A stretch of DNA of 64,000 nucleotides. It comes from Tretioscincus oriximinensis (lineage: Eukaryota; Chordata; Lepidosauria; Squamata; Gymnophthalmidae). This document shows, piece after piece, positions 61,335 to 64,000 of the stretch (the first letter of the stretch is position 1; each line of letters begins with the position of its first letter). Both the position numbers and the translations under genes were made by a program. The stretch covers positions 975,427 through 1,039,426 of the forward strand of contig JAJVDF010000429.1 in the NCBI GenBank assembly GCA_022410635.1, written 5' to 3'. Below the pieces are notes generated by a model, which searched no databases, had not been told where the DNA came from, and was given only the letters and a program-made list of their open reading frames with translations.

Positions 61335-61711
61335 GGATGTTGGTCAATGGATCACAGTTGGAAACCTGTGTTCAATTCTGGGCACCCCAATTTAAAGAGG
61401 ATATTGATAAATTAGAGCACATTCAGAAGAGAGTCCAAGGGTGGAAACGGTCTGTAAACCTGGTCCTATGAGGAGCAGGTAAAGGNTCTCAGAGTGCTTA
61501 GTCTGCAGAAGAGGAGATGGAGAGGACATTTGGGAGTTGCCTACAAATATCTGCAGGGCTGTCACAGAGCAGAGGGGGAAACTTTGTTCTCATCGGTACG
61601 TGGAAGGACCAGAAACAATGGGATGAAACTGCAAGGGAGAAGATGCAGATTAGATTTTTATTTTATTTTTAGCACAAAAAAGGCCCTGGACTGTGAAGAA
61701 GGAATACATTT

Positions 61712-61752
<41 letters not shown>

Positions 61753-62440
61753 CATGATCATGATCATGATGATCATGATGATGATCATGATGATCATGAT
61801 CATGATCATGATGATGATCATGATGATGATGATCATCATCATCATCATCATGATCATGATCATCATGATGATGATGATCATGATAATCATGATGATGATC
61901 ATGATGATCATGATGATGATCATGATGATGATGATGATGATCATCATGATCATCATGATCATGATGATGATGATGATGATCATCATCATCATCGTTATCG
62001 TTATCATCGTTATCATCGTTATTGTTATTGTTACTGTTGTTGCTGTTGTTGCTGTTGTTGCTGTTGTTGTGGTTATCATTATCATTGTCGTTGTCATTGT
62101 TTTTTGTTTGTTGTTATACATTAGATACATACATATAGATTAGATATATTGATTAGATATCAGGAAATATATTTAGATATTAGAAAAAGAACTTTCTGGC
62201 AGGAAGGGTGATAAAGCAGTGGAACAGGTTGCCACAGAGGCTGGGCAGCCATCTCTGTTAGGAAGGAAGGAATGGAAGATGTGAGCGAAGAAAAGAGAGA
62301 GAGGAAGGAAGTCTTCAAACAGAGGCTGGGCAGCCATCTGTGTGGGATGGTTTAGTGAATTCTACATGGTGCAGGGAGTTGTACCCCATGACCTTGGAGG
62401 TCCCCCCCAACTCTATAATTCTGTGGTTCTATGAATCTAT
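61335..62440 (+). mobile_element. CR1-B LINE split by a GAT-array insertion
   Basis: Left part 61340-61655 (GTGTTCAATTCTGGGCACCC, AGTCTGCAGAAGAGGAGATG, CAATGGGATGAAACTGCAAG). Right part 62152-62440 (GATTAGATATCAGGAAATAT, GGAACAGGTTGCCACAGAGG, ending CTATAATTCTGTGGTTCTAT). The parts join in-order in intact CR1-B. GATTAGAT occurs at both joints. Confidence 0.9.
61656..62151. repeat. GAT/ATC compound array within CR1-B
   Basis: A short lead (TTTTATTTTATTTTTAGCAC..GGAATACATT) then about 390 bases of GATGAT, ATCATG and CATCAT in mixed direction (61712-62000). The array grades into GTTATC and TGTTGC triplets to 62100. Many TGATCA palindromes. Poly-Asp/His/Met/Ile frames are artefacts. Confidence 0.93.
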
Positions 62441-62459
62441 TTCCACAAGTGGAAACTGT

Positions 62460-62908
62460 CAGTCTGGATTGACTTAAGACAGGAATAGCCAAATTCATAG
62501 CATCCAAGTGTATCAATGGCTACTGGGAAAGACGTCTTGATACTGTCTCTGGGATGGAACAATATTCAGGATTCTTGAGATGCCATTTACAGGGAGTCAT
62601 GAACTGGCGAAAATGTTTCCACCTTCTTCTGCTTGAGATGCACAGAGGCGAGTGCAGGCTATGCGCAGGCCCCATTTGCCTCATCCACATCCCAGGGATG
62701 TAGCATGTGGATGGCAAGTCCCTATTCTAAGAGTTGAGAACAGTGTGCCCTATTCCCAACAGTCTCATGGTGGATCACAATAAAAAGTCTTAATAAAGCA
62801 GATTAAGACACCCAGGGGCCACTGGGGGGCCACTGGGTGATACGGAAGGCTGAAGTGGATGGGCTGTGGCCCCGTTCAACAGGGTGCCTCTTGTTCCTAT
62901 GTCCTGAT
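62460..62908 (+). mobile_element. CR1-A LINE 3' end, interrupted
   Basis: First part 62465-62640 (CTTAAGACAGGAATAGCCAA, GGCTACTGGGAAAGACGTCT, TTTACAGGGAGTCATGAACT). Second part 62815-62908 (GGTGATACGGAAGGCTGAAG, GGCCCCGTTCAACAGGGTGC). Between them 62645-62745 resembles the CCCTGTCCCC MITE core (CAGGCCCCATTTG, CATCCACATCCC, GTCCCTATTCTAAGAG). A GGATCACAATAAAAAGTC phrase follows. Confidence 0.75.
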
Positions 62909-62910
62909 AC

Positions 62911-63582
62911 ACCTTGTTTTCTGGTGAATTCTCTTCTCCATCTCTGGAATCATCAGTGAGGCAACCTGATTTGAACACACTTTCTATTTTATACAAAGCA
63001 TTTGAAACCTGTCAGGCATAAGGAACTGGTTTATTAAAAATAAACAAACACTGCTCACCTCTCTAAAGGGAGCATCGCCAGCTAGTAAATTACTGTTACG
63101 TTTAATACATTTATGAGGTAAACAAAAGAGGCTGGGAGACAGGGATGGAAAACAATTTGCAGGAGAATTTATTTTGTTACAAAGGAGGTATTTATGTCAC
63201 GCGCCTAAACATTCAAAGACAAATGGCCACCTATGTGCCCCCTTCTCCCTTCCCTCAAATAGATCTGTAGTCTTTGAATTGTCTCTGTGTGGGAAATCAA
63301 AGGCCAGAACAAACACGGTGTTGAGATGGCTTTGAAAATGCTAACAGCTTCTAATAGAGAAAAGGGAGGCTCAAGGGGCTACCAGGGAGCTCAGCCTCAC
63401 ATGAGACTCAGCCCAAGGAAAGGAAATGGATGCCCAAAACCTCTGAAGGAATATTTCACTGTAAAAATAAATCATTTTAACCCACAGGAGGTCTCCATAC
63501 CACCTGGAAGGGGTGGAGCCTGTTTCTTTGAATTAAAGACAGCTTTAAAAGCAGAAGGGATGTGGTCAGGTATTTAAATATT
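62911..63582. other. Unique stretch, no gene seen
   Basis: No repeat recognised. A 96-codon frame at 63287-63577 lacks domains. Might include conserved non-coding sequence. Confidence 0.35.
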
Positions 63583-63815
63583 TAGAGAGAGAGAGAAAGA
63601 GAAAGAATGAAAGAGGAAGAGAAAGAGAGAAAGGGAAAGGGATAGAGAGAGAAATATAAAGAAAAAGAGACAGAGACAGAAAGAAAAAAGAGAAAGAGAG
63701 AAAGAGAAGGAAAGGGAGAAAGGGGAAGACAGAAAGAATAAAAAATAAAAAGAGATACAGAGAGAAGAGGAAGAATGAGAAGAATAAAGAAAAAGAGAGG
63801 AAGGGAAAGATAGAG
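63583..63815. repeat. Polypurine (GA/GAAA)n tract
   Basis: About 230 bases of A and G with few pyrimidines, starting GAGAGAGAGAAAGAGAAAGA. Confidence 0.95.
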
Positions 63816-64000
63816 ATAATGGCAGAGAAAACACTTTTAATCCCTTAATAGCTACATACGTTCTTTGAATTTTCTCTGAGATAATCTGACTACATAGGGG
63901 AGAAAACACTGTTACATTGAGCAAGTTAATGCAGGCTGCCGGCTTCATTATGACTGGCTATGATCTGTTCTTTTCCTTTCTTCTAGTCTCAGATCTTAGG

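Noticed and set aside
61669..62143. Poly-aspartate/histidine or poly-methionine/isoleucine proteins of about 143-153 codons
   Set aside because: Translation of the GAT/ATC array; open in several frames on both strands.

Overview
This window is nuclear DNA of a vertebrate, most likely a squamate reptile (lizard or snake). Three interspersed LINE clades (CR1, L2, L1) lie beside tRNA-derived SINEs with CTT or TAAA tails, several non-autonomous DNA transposons, a mariner remnant and a GATA/GACA array. No bacterial, organellar or viral gene organisation is visible. I found no host protein-coding exon, no functional tRNA or rRNA gene and no CRISPR array. The protein-like reading frames are decayed reverse transcriptases or a transposase, or are low-complexity artefacts. 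The species call is an inference from repeat types, and I cannot go below order level.

Layout. 1-14.6 kb: a TAA array, L2 pieces, small foldback elements, SINEs, the compound GATA/GACA/CATA array (11.5-12.0 kb) and an L2 copy with a 262-codon open frame (13.2-14.2 kb). 14.6-24.7 kb is CR1-rich, including a 2.2-kb CR1 with a near-intact reverse transcriptase (21.0-23.2 kb), a foldback cluster (17.1-17.5 kb) and a minisatellite (18.05-18.29 kb). 25.7-29.6 kb: a triplet-repeat and inverted-repeat cluster, then a 2.9-kb L1 followed at once by a CR1. 29.8-30.3 kb: a TTC array running into a 360-base assembly gap. 31-36 kb: tail-to-tail SINE pairs, CR1 and L2. 36-42 kb: copies of an unnamed repeat carrying a ZNF143-like motif. 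42.6-43.7 kb: a 1.13-kb terminal-inverted-repeat element with a 3-bp TTA duplication. 43.8-51 kb: nested CR1s, SINEs and a perfect 34-bp inverted repeat. 51.2-53.7 kb: an L1 inserted into a CR1 tail with a clean 16-bp duplication. 54-64 kb: CR1, L2, a hAT-type MITE inside L2, a mariner fragment, a CR1 split by a large GAT array, and a purine tract.

How the parts relate. The window is a record of retrotransposition rather than a pathway. The LINEs encode (now broken) reverse transcriptase, the SINEs and MITEs are non-autonomous parasites, and several nested insertions give relative ages. The unique stretches between repeats show no open frames, and a few AT-rich ones could be conserved non-coding sequence. 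The observations most worth following are the unnamed repeat families (labelled R, Z, T, G, V and W here), the TIR elements, and the hairpin-forming inverted repeats. I did not find a convincing new gene system. 'CR1-A' and 'CR1-B' are my own labels for two CR1 groups with different 3' ends.
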